Shown here: positions 11,033-19,947 of the stretch, piece after piece
Layout of the letters: each line of letters opens with the position of its first letter
Numbering within the stretch: position 1 is the stretch's first letter
Assembly (NCBI GenBank): GCA_002508705.1
Contig: DAYL01000029.1
Location: forward strand, 196,885 to 260,884
DNA length: 64,000 bases
Origin: Methanoculleus sp. UBA374
Lineage (GTDB): Archaea > Halobacteriota > Methanomicrobia > Methanomicrobiales > Methanoculleaceae
Reading direction: 5' to 3'
Program-made: the position numbers and the translations under genes
The notes under the pieces: generated by a model
What the model saw: only the letters and a program-made list of their open reading frames with translations
Told to the model about the DNA's origin: nothing
Databases searched by the model: none

Positions 11033-12739
11033 TCACCTGTTGCTCTGATCTGGGGCCCCTCCGTTCTCGGGTTCTCGGTTCTTCCCGTTGAAGGTATTTA
11101 ACGCCGCGATCATGCAGAACTGCTTGAATTCGGCAAAATTTTCCCCGAACGCTTCACCCTTGTTGTAGAGGTCGGAGGTAACCAGCGCTCCGTACTTAAT
11201 CTGGATCCTGTTTACCTCGTTGAGGAAATCTTCCACTTTTCGTGCTTTCCGAAGGCGGAAGAGATCGCCTTTTCCTTTCTTGCCGCTGGGGGCGACACTC
11301 ATACCGATGGTCTTCCCTAGGCTTACTGCTGCATCTATCAATTTCTGGTGCATGGGTCTTCTCTCCTGGTTGAGAATTTTCTCATACGCGATGGTGAAAT
11401 CGTGCAGAGACTTGATATACTGCATTTTGGATTTGTTCACATGAAATACGTGCTGATCGACGAGATCGACAATACTCTGTTGATTGAGGATCCGCTCACA
11501 GACTCGGTTCCGCATGAGGGTTTTGTACTTGTTCTTATCCTGTTCAAAATCGACGAGCTCGCGCATAACTTCCCGGATCTGGAGCCCCTGTCGTTCGAGA
11601 CGGTCCAAGAGCCGGAAAATGTAGACCGAACGCTTGAACGGCCAGACCATCTTTGCCATCTGGGTCTTGCCGAGCGGCTCCGTATACATCACGACATACT
11701 CTAGAGGGGCACATGCGGTCGTGATCTGGTAGAATTTAGTAAAGTTAAACCCTGGGTCTTCGTCTCCCTGCTCCGCCGGGTCCTTGCTGCTGAGCGCCCG
11801 CCGATACACGGAGTAGAGGAACGATAGAAACATCTCATACGGTTTCTGGAAGTACCCACCGAGGTCCTGATTGAAGTTCCTGAAATAGTTCGGGTCGGGC
11901 GCCTTGATCGCTTCGAGAGGACGAAAGACCTCATGCATCTTCACAAGGCTTGGGGAGTAGGGGAAGTACATGTGGCAGGTGCCGTCGCTGGTGGCGTAAA
12001 ACCCACTGATGGGTACGAATTTACCGATGTAATCACATTTCCAGCATACCTTTGTCGGGTTCCCGCAGGTTGAGTTGAAGGAGAGTATGCCGTCTTTCCC
12101 GGTGATCAATGGGAAGACCGTACTTCCGATATCGGTGAGGGCATGAGCTTCATGACCACAGATGAAACAGCTGCCCTCTGATGTTGCCTTTTTTTTGGGC
12201 GATAGGATCTTCTTCTGGAGCACCAGCACCTGTGGCTGGTGCGCATTCGGGCCGTCGATGAGAAGGTTTTTCACCTCACCGACTTTGAGGTTGTTTTCCT
12301 GCAAAAAAGCGTCGAACCGCTCCTGCAGGTCTGCATATTCAGGAGGGAGGATACCCTTGCCTGCATACCGGACTGCATCCTTCGTAGGTCGGGGAGCCTT
12401 GTCGAAGATAAACGCCGCGATGCCCCGGGTTTTTACCTTTGGGAAACGGACAAAGGTGTCCTGTGCGGTATCGTAGTAAAATCCTGCATTGTCTGCGCGC
12501 TGCTGTTCGGAGGATGTATTGTAGTATCGATCGAGGAGGACTTTGTAGACATGTTCGAGAAGTGCTTGCAGGTTGTCTTCGGCGCCCTTGAGGGTGACGC
12601 CTGTATCGTTGAGGTAGATCGAAACATCCCACTGTTCTGGGTGTTCCTGCTCGGCGAGTTCATAAAATCCTATAAGGCCGGCGTCCATCCAGAAATGATG
12701 TGTTTTAGGGAAGTGGATCTCCCGCACTGCATTGGTCAT
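11033..12739 (-). CDS. cas8b1: Cascade large subunit Cas8b1 (Cst1, CXXC-CXXC family)
   Basis: The large subunit recognises the PAM and starts R-loop formation. The 568-residue protein is first in the cas operon. It carries a zinc-finger-like pair C191-x2-C194 (CFICGHE) and C232-x2-C235 (CWKC), the hallmark of the Cst1 (CXXC-CXXC) family. The remainder is mostly helical. The assignment to Cas8b1 rests on this motif, on length and on the neighbouring Cst2-type Cas7. The ATG lies about 27 bases after the predicted transcription start. Ribosome binding is weak (GTGAG), as is common for first genes in archaeal operons. Confidence 0.9.
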   Translation of the reverse strand: MTNAVREIHFPKTHHFWMDAGLIGFYELAEQEHPEQWDVSIYLNDTGVTLKGAEDNLQALLEHVYKVLLDRYYNTSSEQQRADNAGFYYDTAQDTFVRFPKVKTRGIAAFIFDKAPRPTKDAVRYAGKGILPPEYADLQERFDAFLQENNLKVGEVKNLLIDGPNAHQPQVLVLQKKILSPKKKATSEGSCFICGHEAHALTDIGSTVFPLITGKDGILSFNSTCGNPTKVCWKCDYIGKFVPISGFYATSDGTCHMYFPYSPSLVKMHEVFRPLEAIKAPDPNYFRNFNQDLGGYFQKPYEMFLSFLYSVYRRALSSKDPAEQGDEDPGFNFTKFYQITTACAPLEYVVMYTEPLGKTQMAKMVWPFKRSVYIFRLLDRLERQGLQIREVMRELVDFEQDKNKYKTLMRNRVCERILNQQSIVDLVDQHVFHVNKSKMQYIKSLHDFTIAYEKILNQERRPMHQKLIDAAVSLGKTIGMSVAPSGKKGKGDLFRLRKARKVEDFLNEVNRIQIKYGALVTSDLYNKGEAFGENFAEFKQFCMIAALNTFNGKNREPENGGAPDQSNR

Positions 12740-12762
12740 TGTCGCTCACGAGGCGTTCTTCA

Positions 12763-12805
12763 TTGTGCTACAGTTCTATGAACGGTCATATACATGTTTC
12801 GATCT
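12763..12805 (-). promoter_or_regulatory. Promoter of the cas operon
   Basis: On the minus strand the sequence CGAAACATGTATATGAC (12801-12785) matches an archaeal BRE (CGAAAC) joined to a TATA box (ATGTATATG). Transcription would start near 12766, leaving a leader of about 27 bases before the cas8b1 ATG. No other promoter of this quality is seen inside the cas genes, which overlap or nearly touch. Confidence 0.65.
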
Positions 12806-13366
12806 GTTATCGGGCGGATGTCAATGAACATCGAGCAATTATGGCAGGGGATAAAGCCTGCAGGTTTTTTTTACCTTTTCTGCTCTTGTCCTTAAAATCA
12901 GAGAATCATCCTTGGGAAAACGTGACCCTCGTGCAGGTCAGTGTTGTTCTGTATGTCGATGCCGATCGGGTCGAGCGGTGGTTCGGAGCCGGAATCCACG
13001 AGAATAAATTGCAACATGTTGCAATGACCTTTGGTTACTTCCCCGGTTGCCCGTACAGTTGTGCGAGCCGAAGTATAACAATGACCCGCTGGCTCTGCCG
13101 CCTCCGTCGTGAGCGTTTGACGGCTGTTATCCACATCCTCCTTGGACGCCAGATAGGCGGCGTTAAATGTGTTGAAAATGTGAGAAAATGCACGTGGACA
13201 GCAGGTCCAAAATCTGAAAAAATCTACCCAGACTCAGAACAAGTATTTTAATATGCCTGACTCCATATCCACATGCAAACTGGAATTGTTCCATCTATCG
13301 GCACTTTAAAAGGATCTCTCTCCTGAAAACGGAGACCTAAATATCGCTTATTTCAAAATCAGCAAT
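12806..13366. other. Gene-free region with an 18-bp perfect palindrome
   Basis: No convincing gene was found here. Open frames exist on both strands (for example 12898-13134 minus) but lack a ribosome binding site, family features or a plausible start. The stretch is less GC-rich than its neighbours. It holds the perfect palindrome ATTGCAACATGTTGCAAT (13008-13025) and a TATA-like TTAAAATAC on the minus strand near 13245-13253. It may hold decayed coding sequence or a small RNA; neither can be shown. Confidence 0.4.
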
Positions 13367-13439
13367 GGGCTCGCTGAGATTCGAACTCAGGACCTCCGCC
13401 ATGTCAAGGCGACGTCATAACCAGCTAGACCACGAGCCC
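13367..13439 (-). tRNA. tRNA-Val (GAC)
   Basis: The minus strand folds as a full cloverleaf: acceptor stem GGGCTCG/CGAGCCC, a D arm, an anticodon stem with loop TTGACAT giving anticodon GAC, and a T arm with GTTCGAATC. The length is 73 nt. No CCA end is encoded, as usual in many archaea. No intron is seen. Confidence 0.97.
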
Positions 13440-13465
13440 GTGCCTGCCCAATAATGTTGGTGCTC

Positions 13466-13481
13466 CGGGTATAAAAACAAT
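13466..13481 (-). promoter_or_regulatory. Promoter TATA box of tRNA-Val
   Basis: On the minus strand TTGTTTTTATACCC lies about 30 bases before the first base of the tRNA, the spacing expected for an archaeal TATA box that starts transcription just upstream of the tRNA. Confidence 0.6.
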
Positions 13482-13543
13482 TCTCGTCCCGGGAACCGTT
13501 CCGTGTCGGCCCCGCCGGGCGGAGGCCGGTACGTGCTTATGAA

Positions 13544-13562
13544 CTACCCCACCCTTACGGGT
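13544..13562 (-). repeat. Right-end hairpin of an IS200/IS605-type element
   Basis: CCCCACCC-TTAC-GGGTGGGG forms a perfect 8-bp stem with a 4-base loop at the 3' end of the tnpB remnant, spanning about 13547-13566. Hairpins of this kind mark the ends of IS200/IS605 elements and also form the 3' part of the guide (omega) RNA in this family. The hairpin is intact although the gene is not. Confidence 0.6.
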
Positions 13563-14145
13563 GGGGCTTCCTGCGAGTATCCTTGGATCATAGGGATCTT
13601 CGGACCTGTTTGTCGCAGATTACCGGCGAACTGCCGATAGCCCGTCCACAGGGCATTTTGTGATAGGAACCGTACCCTGATGTTGACCGCGCTGTTCCGG
13701 TCTCGGTCGATGCTAGTTCCCGCAATCACAGTCCATAACTCGTTTCCCGAGCGGCATATCGTGAACCGCTTCGCAGACGCAGCAGATCCTCGTCGTGTCC
13801 CGTTCATCGATTTTTATTACTCTCTTACCTGCAAGAGTTGCCTTGTAGGTTAACAATCCGATGAACCTTGAGAGGTGGCCCGCGTTCTGGGTGGAGCGGT
13901 TAGAGTCCGGGAGTAGACCCACCGATACTCGGGGGAATCTCTTCTTCAATTCCGGAAGAGCGTTGGCCTGCTGAACATACCCGATATACTGACTGTGTAT
14001 CGGGTCGATCCCTGTTCTCCTGATAGTTCTGGTTCCGCTCGGCAAGAGCAAAGTTGTAGAGCAACCGGCACTTCTCGGAGAGATGGCAGAGCACGTCGGC
14101 CTGAACGGGTGTGACCGGAATCTTGATCTTTGTGGCAATGTGCAT
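13544..14145 (-). pseudogene. tnpB: Decayed IS605-family tnpB (RNA-guided nuclease) remnant
   Basis: Three reading frames together carry pieces of TnpB. The N-terminal piece, starting at about 14145, reads KIKIPVTPVQADVL and CRLLYNFALAERNQNYQENR. After a frameshift comes SQYIGYVQQANALPELKKRF. The C-terminal piece has TYKATLAGKRVIKIDERDTT and the zinc-finger cysteines (RICCVCEA, DCDCG). A further frameshift near 13720 leads to DRDRNSAVNI, the last RuvC region. The middle of the protein, about 200 residues including the first catalytic RuvC aspartates, is missing. No tnpA is seen. The element must be inactive. It lies beside tRNA-Val and is flanked by serA. Confidence 0.85.
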
Positions 14146-14330
14146 CGGAAACTCTCCTGCAGGTTCTCTCATGAAGGATATCCGGTTCTTTGTCATAAAG
14201 AAGAGCCGTGCGCGGGGTGAAAGTGAACGGACGAAGGGGCGCCGCTCCCATCCCCCAACTTGCGCAGGGGGTCTTCCCGCTCTGCCCCGAGAGCCCCGCG
14301 GAGATAAAAGGAGGTGACGGCCGGGACCGA

Positions 14331-15914
14331 TCAGATCTCGGCGTGCTTTGCCGTGTGGATGCCGTCGATTCGCTTGATCTCTTCCATTGCATCGGCAGGC
14401 ACCGCGGAGTCGACGGTGAGGACCATCAGCGCCTCTTCGCCGGGTTTATGGCGCCCCACCTGCATTCCCGCGATGTTCACGTTCGCCCGGCCGAGGATCG
14501 TGGCGGCCTTGCCGATGACGCCCGGCTTGTCGGTATGGCGGGAGATGACCACATGGCCGGTCGGGGTCAGGTCGGTCATATAACCGCCGATGCTCACGAT
14601 CCGGGCCCGGTTCGGGCCGGAGACGCTGCCGCTCACCGACTCCGTCATCATATCCGTCTTCGCGGTGATGCTGATGATGTTCCGGAAGCCCTGCGCCTCT
14701 TCGGTCGTCGTCTCGCTCAGCCGGATGCCGCGCTCCTTTGCCACGAACTCCGCATTCACGATATTGACCGGCACCTGCAGGACCGGGTCGAGCAGGCCCT
14801 TTAAGATGACGCGGGTGATGAACTTCGTGTTCGGCAGCCCCGCGGCCTCGCCTCCGTAGGTGATCGCGATAGATTCGAGCCTCCCCTCGACAAGCTGGAT
14901 GAGAAGGCTGCCCATCTTCTTTGCGAGGGCCGCGTAGGGCTCGACCACCGCCTGCTGTTCCGCAGGGATCATCGGTGCGTTCACCACGTACTTCGCAGCG
15001 CCGCCCGATAGAACGCTGATGCACTGGTTCGCCACCGAGATAGCGACGTTCTTCTGTGCCTCGACCGTGCTTGCCCCGAGGTGCGGCGTCACGATTACCT
15101 TATCGAGGGCGAGGAGCGGAGAGCCCGTCGGCGGCTCGGTCTCGAAGACATCCAGCGCCGCACCGGCGACCTTACCGCTGGTAATCCCGTCAACGAGGGC
15201 TTTCTCGTCGATGATCCCGCCGCGTGCACAGTTAATCAGCCGGACGCCGTCCTTCATCGTGGCGATGGTCTTCTCGTTGATGACGTGGCGGGTTTCCTTG
15301 ATCAGCGGCGTGTGGACCGTGATGACGTCTGCCCTCCGGAAGAGCTCCTCAAGCGGCACCATCTCCACGCCGAGGCTTGCAGCCTTCTCCTTGCTGATGA
15401 ACGGATCGTAGGCGATGCACTTCATCGCCATCGCCTGGGCGCGCTTTGCGACCTCGCGCCCGATACGCCCGAATCCCACGATGCCGAGCGTTTTATCGTT
15501 CAACTCGACACCCATGAATTTGGAGCGCTTCCATTCGCCTTTCTTGAGCGATGCGGTCGCCTGGGGGATATTGCGCGCGAGTGCGAGCATCATTGCCATC
15601 GTGTGCTCCGTAGCCGCCAGGGTATTTCCTTCGGGGGCGTTCGCGACGACGATGCCCCGGCGTGTCGCCGCCTCGGTATCGATATTGTCGACCCCGGCTC
15701 CCGCACGGCCGATGAACTTGAGTTTCGTTCCCGCGTCGATGACGCGTGCCGTAACCTCGGTGCCCGAGCGCACCAGCAGGGCATCGTAGTCCCCGATAAC
15801 AGCAACGAGTTGATCCTCGGTTAGCCCGGTATTGACGTCCACATCGCCGAATTCCTTCAGGATGTCAAGCCCTTCCTCTGCCAGCGGGTCGCTGACCAGC
15901 ACTCTATATTTCAC
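14331..15914 (-). CDS. serA: D-3-phosphoglycerate dehydrogenase
   Basis: SerA oxidises 3-phosphoglycerate to 3-phosphohydroxypyruvate, the first step of serine synthesis. The 527-residue protein has the NAD-binding motif GIVGFGRIGREVA (about 144-156), D170, which selects NAD, and the catalytic set R231 (NCARGGIID), E260 and H278 (VTPHLGAST). The intervening domain (about 310-445) and a C-terminal ACT domain (about 455-527) give the long form of the enzyme, in which serine feedback is common. It is transcribed away from ppsA. A TATA-like CAATACATATG on the minus strand lies near 15942-15952. It pairs logically with glyA in this window, which uses serine as a one-carbon donor. Confidence 0.97.
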   Translation of the reverse strand: MKYRVLVSDPLAEEGLDILKEFGDVDVNTGLTEDQLVAVIGDYDALLVRSGTEVTARVIDAGTKLKFIGRAGAGVDNIDTEAATRRGIVVANAPEGNTLAATEHTMAMMLALARNIPQATASLKKGEWKRSKFMGVELNDKTLGIVGFGRIGREVAKRAQAMAMKCIAYDPFISKEKAASLGVEMVPLEELFRRADVITVHTPLIKETRHVINEKTIATMKDGVRLINCARGGIIDEKALVDGITSGKVAGAALDVFETEPPTGSPLLALDKVIVTPHLGASTVEAQKNVAISVANQCISVLSGGAAKYVVNAPMIPAEQQAVVEPYAALAKKMGSLLIQLVEGRLESIAITYGGEAAGLPNTKFITRVILKGLLDPVLQVPVNIVNAEFVAKERGIRLSETTTEEAQGFRNIISITAKTDMMTESVSGSVSGPNRARIVSIGGYMTDLTPTGHVVISRHTDKPGVIGKAATILGRANVNIAGMQVGRHKPGEEALMVLTVDSAVPADAMEEIKRIDGIHTAKHAEI

Positions 15915-15962
15915 AGTTCAACCCATATCTACTTCGACATCATATGTATTGATGCTTTTTCC

Positions 15963-15980
15963 TCCGAAATCTTTTAAGTA
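15963..15980 (+). promoter_or_regulatory. Promoter of the ppsA operon
   Basis: CCGAAATCTTTTAAGTA is a close match to an archaeal BRE followed by a TATA box. It predicts a transcript start near 16000, which argues for the ppsA start at 16010 over an in-frame codon at 15995. Confidence 0.6.
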
Positions 15981-16009
15981 ATGGTGAGAAGTATATGTGT
16001 GGTGCGAGC

Positions 16010-18304
16010 ATGAAGGAAATGCCCAACGTTTTGTGGCTCGAAGAAATAAAAAAGGAAGATATCCCTTCTGTCGGTGGAAAAGGGGCTTCTCTTGGGGAGA
16101 TGACCTCGATCGGTCTCCCCGTGCCGAAAGCATTTGTGGTGACCGCTCAGGCGTTCCGCAGGTTTCTTATAGAAACCGGGATCGAAGATTCTCTCTTCCG
16201 CAAGCTGGAGCGTCTCGACGTCGACGACAACGGAGCGCTGGAGTCGGTCTCCAGGGACGTGCAGGACCTCGTCATGAGTGTCGGCATCCCCGATCAGATT
16301 AGAGAGGAGATCACTGATGCATACACCCGGATGGGAGCGAACGGAACGGTCGTCGCCGTCCGTTCGAGCGCCACTGCCGAAGACCTTCCCGATGCCAGTT
16401 TCGCCGGACAGCAGGAGACCTATCTTAATATCCTCGGCGAAGAAGACCTTCTCGATGCGGTCCAGAGATGCTGGGCCTCGCTGTATGGTGCACGGGCCAT
16501 TTATTATCGAGCGAAGCAGGGCTTCGACGACCGGAGTGTCAACATCGCCGTCGTCGTGCAGGAACTCATCCGTTCGGAGAAGTCCGGTGTCATGTTCACC
16601 TCCCACCCCGTCACCGGGGAACCTCTGATGATCATCGAGGGCTCATGGGGCCTTGGCGAAGCCGTCGTCTCAGGAAGTGTCTCCCCTGACAACTATGTCT
16701 ATGACCTGCGCTCCGGGCGGGTGGTCGACCGCCTGATCGCCGAGAAGGAGATCATGATCGTCCCGGAGGGCCAGCATGGGACGAAGACCGTCAACCTCTC
16801 CGCCGAGCGGCGCACCGCCCCGGTCCTTTCCGATGAGGAAGTGGCGCGCCTTGCCACGCTCGGCAAGATCGCCGAAGACCACTACGGCGTCCCGCAGGAC
16901 ATCGAGTGGGCAATCGTCGGCGACGGCGTCTTCATCCTCCAGTCCCGGCCCATTACGACGATCCGGCGGCCGGAGATCCCCGGTGCCGAAGCCGAACGTG
17001 CCGGACAGCCGAAAGGTACGCTCGGTGTGGTGCTGCTGGAGGGCCAGGGCGCTTCTCCCGGCGTCGCGAGCGGCCGCGTCGTGATCGTGCGGGACGTCAA
17101 GGACACGAGTTCCGTCAAAGACGGCGATATCCTGGTCACCCGAATGACTAACCCCGATATGGTTCCGGCGATGCGGCGGGTCAGCGCCATCGTCACCGAC
17201 GAAGGCGGCATGACCTGTCATGCGGCCATCGTAAGCCGGGAGCTCGGGACACCGGCGGTTGTCGGGAGCAAGAAAGCAACGACGCTGCTCAAAGACGGAC
17301 AGATCATCACCGTCGACGGCGAAAAAGGTCTTATCTACGAAGGAGCGGTTGCGTCGTCGGCGACGGCGGCACCGGCATCCGTGGCGATTGCGTCGGCGTC
17401 CGCTCCGGTCATCACCGGCACGCTCGTCAAGGTGAACGTCTCCCTGCCTGAAGCCGCACAGCGTGCCGCCGCAACCGGCGCGGACGGTGTTGGTCTCCTC
17501 CGGATCGAGCACCTGATCCTCGGCCTCTCCAAAACCCCCGGCTGGTACATCGAGCACGGCGCGGAGGAAGAGTTCATCGGTGAACTCTACAACGGCATCA
17601 AGACGGTGCTCGACGCCTTCCCGGGAAAGCCCGTCTGGGTCCGGACCCTGGACGCCCCAACCGACGAGTTCCGGAATATGGAGGGCGGCCAGGACGAGCC
17701 GATCGAGCACAACCCGATGCTCGGCTGGCGCGGCATCCGCCGTGACCTCCGGAGCCCTGAACAGTTCCGTATGCAGATAGAGGCCTTTAAGAGGCTCTGG
17801 GCCGCGGGATACAGCAATCTCGGCGTGATGTTCCCGCTCGTCAACCACCCCGATGAATTCGTCCAGGCCCGGACGATGATGAAGGAGTGGGGTGTCGACG
17901 TGGAGAACGTGACTCTCGGCATTATGGTCGAGATCCCGAGCAGCGCCATCCTGATCGAAGACTTCATCAAGGCCGGGATCCGGTTCGCCTCGTTCGGAAC
18001 AAACGACCTCGTCCAGTACACGCTCGCCATCGACCGGAACAACGAGAACGTCGCCGATATGTACGAGCCGGAGCACCCCGCCGTGCTCCGGCTGATCGAC
18101 CACTCGATCCGGGCCTGTCGGGAGCACGGCGTCGAGTGCTCCATCTGCGGCCAGGCCGGCTCCGATCCCCGTATGGCAGCCTGGCTTGTCGAACACGGCA
18201 TCACCAGCGTCTCCGCAAACATCGATGCGGTTCCGCGCATCCGTGAGGCTGTAGCACGAAAAGAGCGGCAGATCCTCCTTGATGCGGCGAGAAGACATGC
18301 GTGA
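16010..18304 (+). CDS. ppsA: Phosphoenolpyruvate synthase
   Basis: The enzyme makes PEP from pyruvate and ATP with release of AMP and phosphate, the entry to gluconeogenesis in methanogens that fix carbon as pyruvate. The 764-residue protein has the N-terminal ATP-grasp domain (GGKGASLGEM, VRSSATAEDLPDASFAGQQE), the swivelling domain with the phosphorylated histidine H404 in GGMTCHAAIVSRELGTPAVV, and a C-terminal TIM-barrel (LGIMVEIPSSAILIE, SFGTNDLVQYTLAIDR, ending with a CSICGQAG cysteine). An alanine-rich linker near 450-470 joins the last two. The ATG at 16010 has GGTG upstream. The gene overlaps mfnA by 8 bases. Confidence 0.97.
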   Translation: MKEMPNVLWLEEIKKEDIPSVGGKGASLGEMTSIGLPVPKAFVVTAQAFRRFLIETGIEDSLFRKLERLDVDDNGALESVSRDVQDLVMSVGIPDQIREEITDAYTRMGANGTVVAVRSSATAEDLPDASFAGQQETYLNILGEEDLLDAVQRCWASLYGARAIYYRAKQGFDDRSVNIAVVVQELIRSEKSGVMFTSHPVTGEPLMIIEGSWGLGEAVVSGSVSPDNYVYDLRSGRVVDRLIAEKEIMIVPEGQHGTKTVNLSAERRTAPVLSDEEVARLATLGKIAEDHYGVPQDIEWAIVGDGVFILQSRPITTIRRPEIPGAEAERAGQPKGTLGVVLLEGQGASPGVASGRVVIVRDVKDTSSVKDGDILVTRMTNPDMVPAMRRVSAIVTDEGGMTCHAAIVSRELGTPAVVGSKKATTLLKDGQIITVDGEKGLIYEGAVASSATAAPASVAIASASAPVITGTLVKVNVSLPEAAQRAAATGADGVGLLRIEHLILGLSKTPGWYIEHGAEEEFIGELYNGIKTVLDAFPGKPVWVRTLDAPTDEFRNMEGGQDEPIEHNPMLGWRGIRRDLRSPEQFRMQIEAFKRLWAAGYSNLGVMFPLVNHPDEFVQARTMMKEWGVDVENVTLGIMVEIPSSAILIEDFIKAGIRFASFGTNDLVQYTLAIDRNNENVADMYEPEHPAVLRLIDHSIRACREHGVECSICGQAGSDPRMAAWLVEHGITSVSANIDAVPRIREAVARKERQILLDAARRHA

Positions 18305-19394
18305 GGTTGGCTGCCCTGAGGAAGACCTTTTCTCCTTCCTCTCGTCAAAACGACGGGAGGACCTCGGGTACCGGCATATCTTAAGCTCGATGTGCACGCC
18401 GCCCCATCCGGTCGCGGCGCGGGCGCATGCTTTGTTCCTCGAGACCAACCTCGGCGACCCGGGGCTTTTCCCCGGGACGGCCGCGCTTGAGGAACTCCTC
18501 GTCCGACGGCTCGGTGCGCTGATGCACCACCCCGGCGCGGGAGGCTATGCGACCTCCGGCGGGACGGAGTCCAATATCCAGGCGCTTCGGATTGCAAAGA
18601 AGCAAAAACCGGTGAAGTTCCCGAACGTCGTGGTCCCGGCATCGAGCCATTTTTCGTTCCAGAAGGCCGGCGATATCCTGGGGCTTGAGATCCGGACGGC
18701 ACCGCTCGATGCCCGGTTCCGGATGGACATGGAGGGGCTTGACGACCTTATCGACCAAAATACGGTCGCTCTTGTCGGTATCGTCGGGACGACGGAGTAC
18801 GGCATGGTCGACCCCGTCGCCGCTCTCTCCGACGTGGCGCTCGACCGGGACGTCTTCCTCCACGTCGACGCCGCCTTCGGCGGCATGGTCGTCCCGTTTC
18901 TCGACCGCCCGGTCCCGTTCGACTTCCGGCTCTCCGGCGTCGACTCCATCTCCGTCGACCCTCACAAGATGGGGATGAGCACCATCCCGGCCGGATGTCT
19001 CCTCGTCCGTGACCCGGACTCCTTCGCGTGCCTCAACGTCGATACGCCCTACCTGACGGTGAAGCGGGAGTGCACCCTCGCCGGCACCCGACCCGGGGCC
19101 CCGGTGGCCGCCGCCTTCGCGGTTCTTGAATACCTGGGGATGGACGGCATGCGAGCGGTGGTCGCCGGATGCATGGAGAACGCTCGAAGGCTGATCGAGG
19201 GGATGGAGACGCTCGGCTGCCCGAGAGCGGTGACCCCGGACGTCAACGTGGCGACGTTCTCCTGTGAGCGTGCGCCTGCCGGATGGCGGGTATCGAGGAC
19301 CCGGAACGGCCATATGCGGATCGTCTGCATGCCCCACGTCACACGCGACGTGGTCGAAAAATTCCTTGAAGATATGGGGAACCTGAATGCTTGA
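18297..19394 (+). CDS. mfnA: L-tyrosine decarboxylase (possibly also L-aspartate decarboxylase) MfnA
   Basis: This PLP enzyme makes tyramine for methanofuran, and in some archaea beta-alanine for CoA. The 365-residue protein is a group II decarboxylase: HHPGAGGYATSGGTESNIQA for cofactor phosphate binding, HVDAAFGG, and the PLP lysine K224 in SVDPHKMGM. The chosen ATG overlaps the ppsA stop (ATGCGTGA); an in-frame ATG at 18279 would extend it by 6 residues deep into ppsA. It is in the middle of a plus-strand chain and overlaps hpt by 8 bases. Which substrate is preferred cannot be read from the sequence. Confidence 0.93.
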   Translation: MREVGCPEEDLFSFLSSKRREDLGYRHILSSMCTPPHPVAARAHALFLETNLGDPGLFPGTAALEELLVRRLGALMHHPGAGGYATSGGTESNIQALRIAKKQKPVKFPNVVVPASSHFSFQKAGDILGLEIRTAPLDARFRMDMEGLDDLIDQNTVALVGIVGTTEYGMVDPVAALSDVALDRDVFLHVDAAFGGMVVPFLDRPVPFDFRLSGVDSISVDPHKMGMSTIPAGCLLVRDPDSFACLNVDTPYLTVKRECTLAGTRPGAPVAAAFAVLEYLGMDGMRAVVAGCMENARRLIEGMETLGCPRAVTPDVNVATFSCERAPAGWRVSRTRNGHMRIVCMPHVTRDVVEKFLEDMGNLNA

Positions 19395-19947
19395 ACGGCT
19401 GATCCATTCTCTGGAAACCGCTCCGGTTATGAAACGGGGCGAGTACAACTACTTCATCCATCCGATCACGGACGGGGTGCCGCTCCTTGAGCCCGGGCTT
19501 CTCCGCGAGATCGGGTGCGCCATGGTGCGGTGCCTCGACCTCTCGCGGGTCGACAAGATCGTCGTCTGCGAGGCGATGGGCATCCACATCGGCGTCGTCC
19601 TCTCGCTGATGACCGACATCCCGCTGGTTGTCGTGAGAAAGCGCCCCTATTGTCTCCCCGGCGAGGTCGCGGTGCACCAGACCACAGGCTACTCGAAAGG
19701 AGAACTTTACCTGAACGGTGTCGGTGCGGGCGACCGGGTCGTGATCGTTGACGACGTCTGCAGCACCGGAGGCACGCTCCGCGCTCTTATCGGTGCGATC
19801 GAGCATACCGGCGCCGAGATCGCCGATATCTGCGTGGTCATCGGCCGGGGCGACGAGGATGTTGGCCGGCCGCTCAAGACCCTGGTCCGGGTTGAGGTCT
19901 CCGAGACGCAGGTGCGTGTCGTTGATACCTGTCTCCGACCTTATTGA
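19387..19947 (+). CDS. hpt: Hypoxanthine/adenine phosphoribosyltransferase-like protein
   Basis: The 186-residue protein is a type I phosphoribosyltransferase with the PRPP-binding motif VVIVDDVCSTGGT at 118-130. A flexible-loop region lies around 85-108 (RKRPYCLPGEVAVHQTTGYS). This long-loop layout resembles the archaeal hypoxanthine/guanine or adenine PRTase group, which salvages purine bases. The precise base is not determined. Its ATG overlaps the mfnA stop codon by 8 bases, and its 3' end overlaps dph2 by about 30, so it belongs to the ppsA chain. Confidence 0.85.
   Translation: MLERLIHSLETAPVMKRGEYNYFIHPITDGVPLLEPGLLREIGCAMVRCLDLSRVDKIVVCEAMGIHIGVVLSLMTDIPLVVVRKRPYCLPGEVAVHQTTGYSKGELYLNGVGAGDRVVIVDDVCSTGGTLRALIGAIEHTGAEIADICVVIGRGDEDVGRPLKTLVRVEVSETQVRVVDTCLRPY

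Noticed and set aside
12739..13251. Plus-strand frame of 170 codons next to the cas promoter
   Set aside because: No ribosome site, mixed composition and no recognisable domain; it would start inside cas8b1.
15995..16009. Upstream in-frame start for ppsA
   Set aside because: It lies before the transcript start predicted from the strong BRE/TATA box and has no ribosome site; 16010 has GGTG upstream.
16670..18448. Open frame of 592 codons on the minus strand, antisense to ppsA
   Set aside because: ppsA has all its motifs on the plus strand; the antisense frame is low-complexity and Arg/Asp-rich, as expected of a GC-rich shadow.
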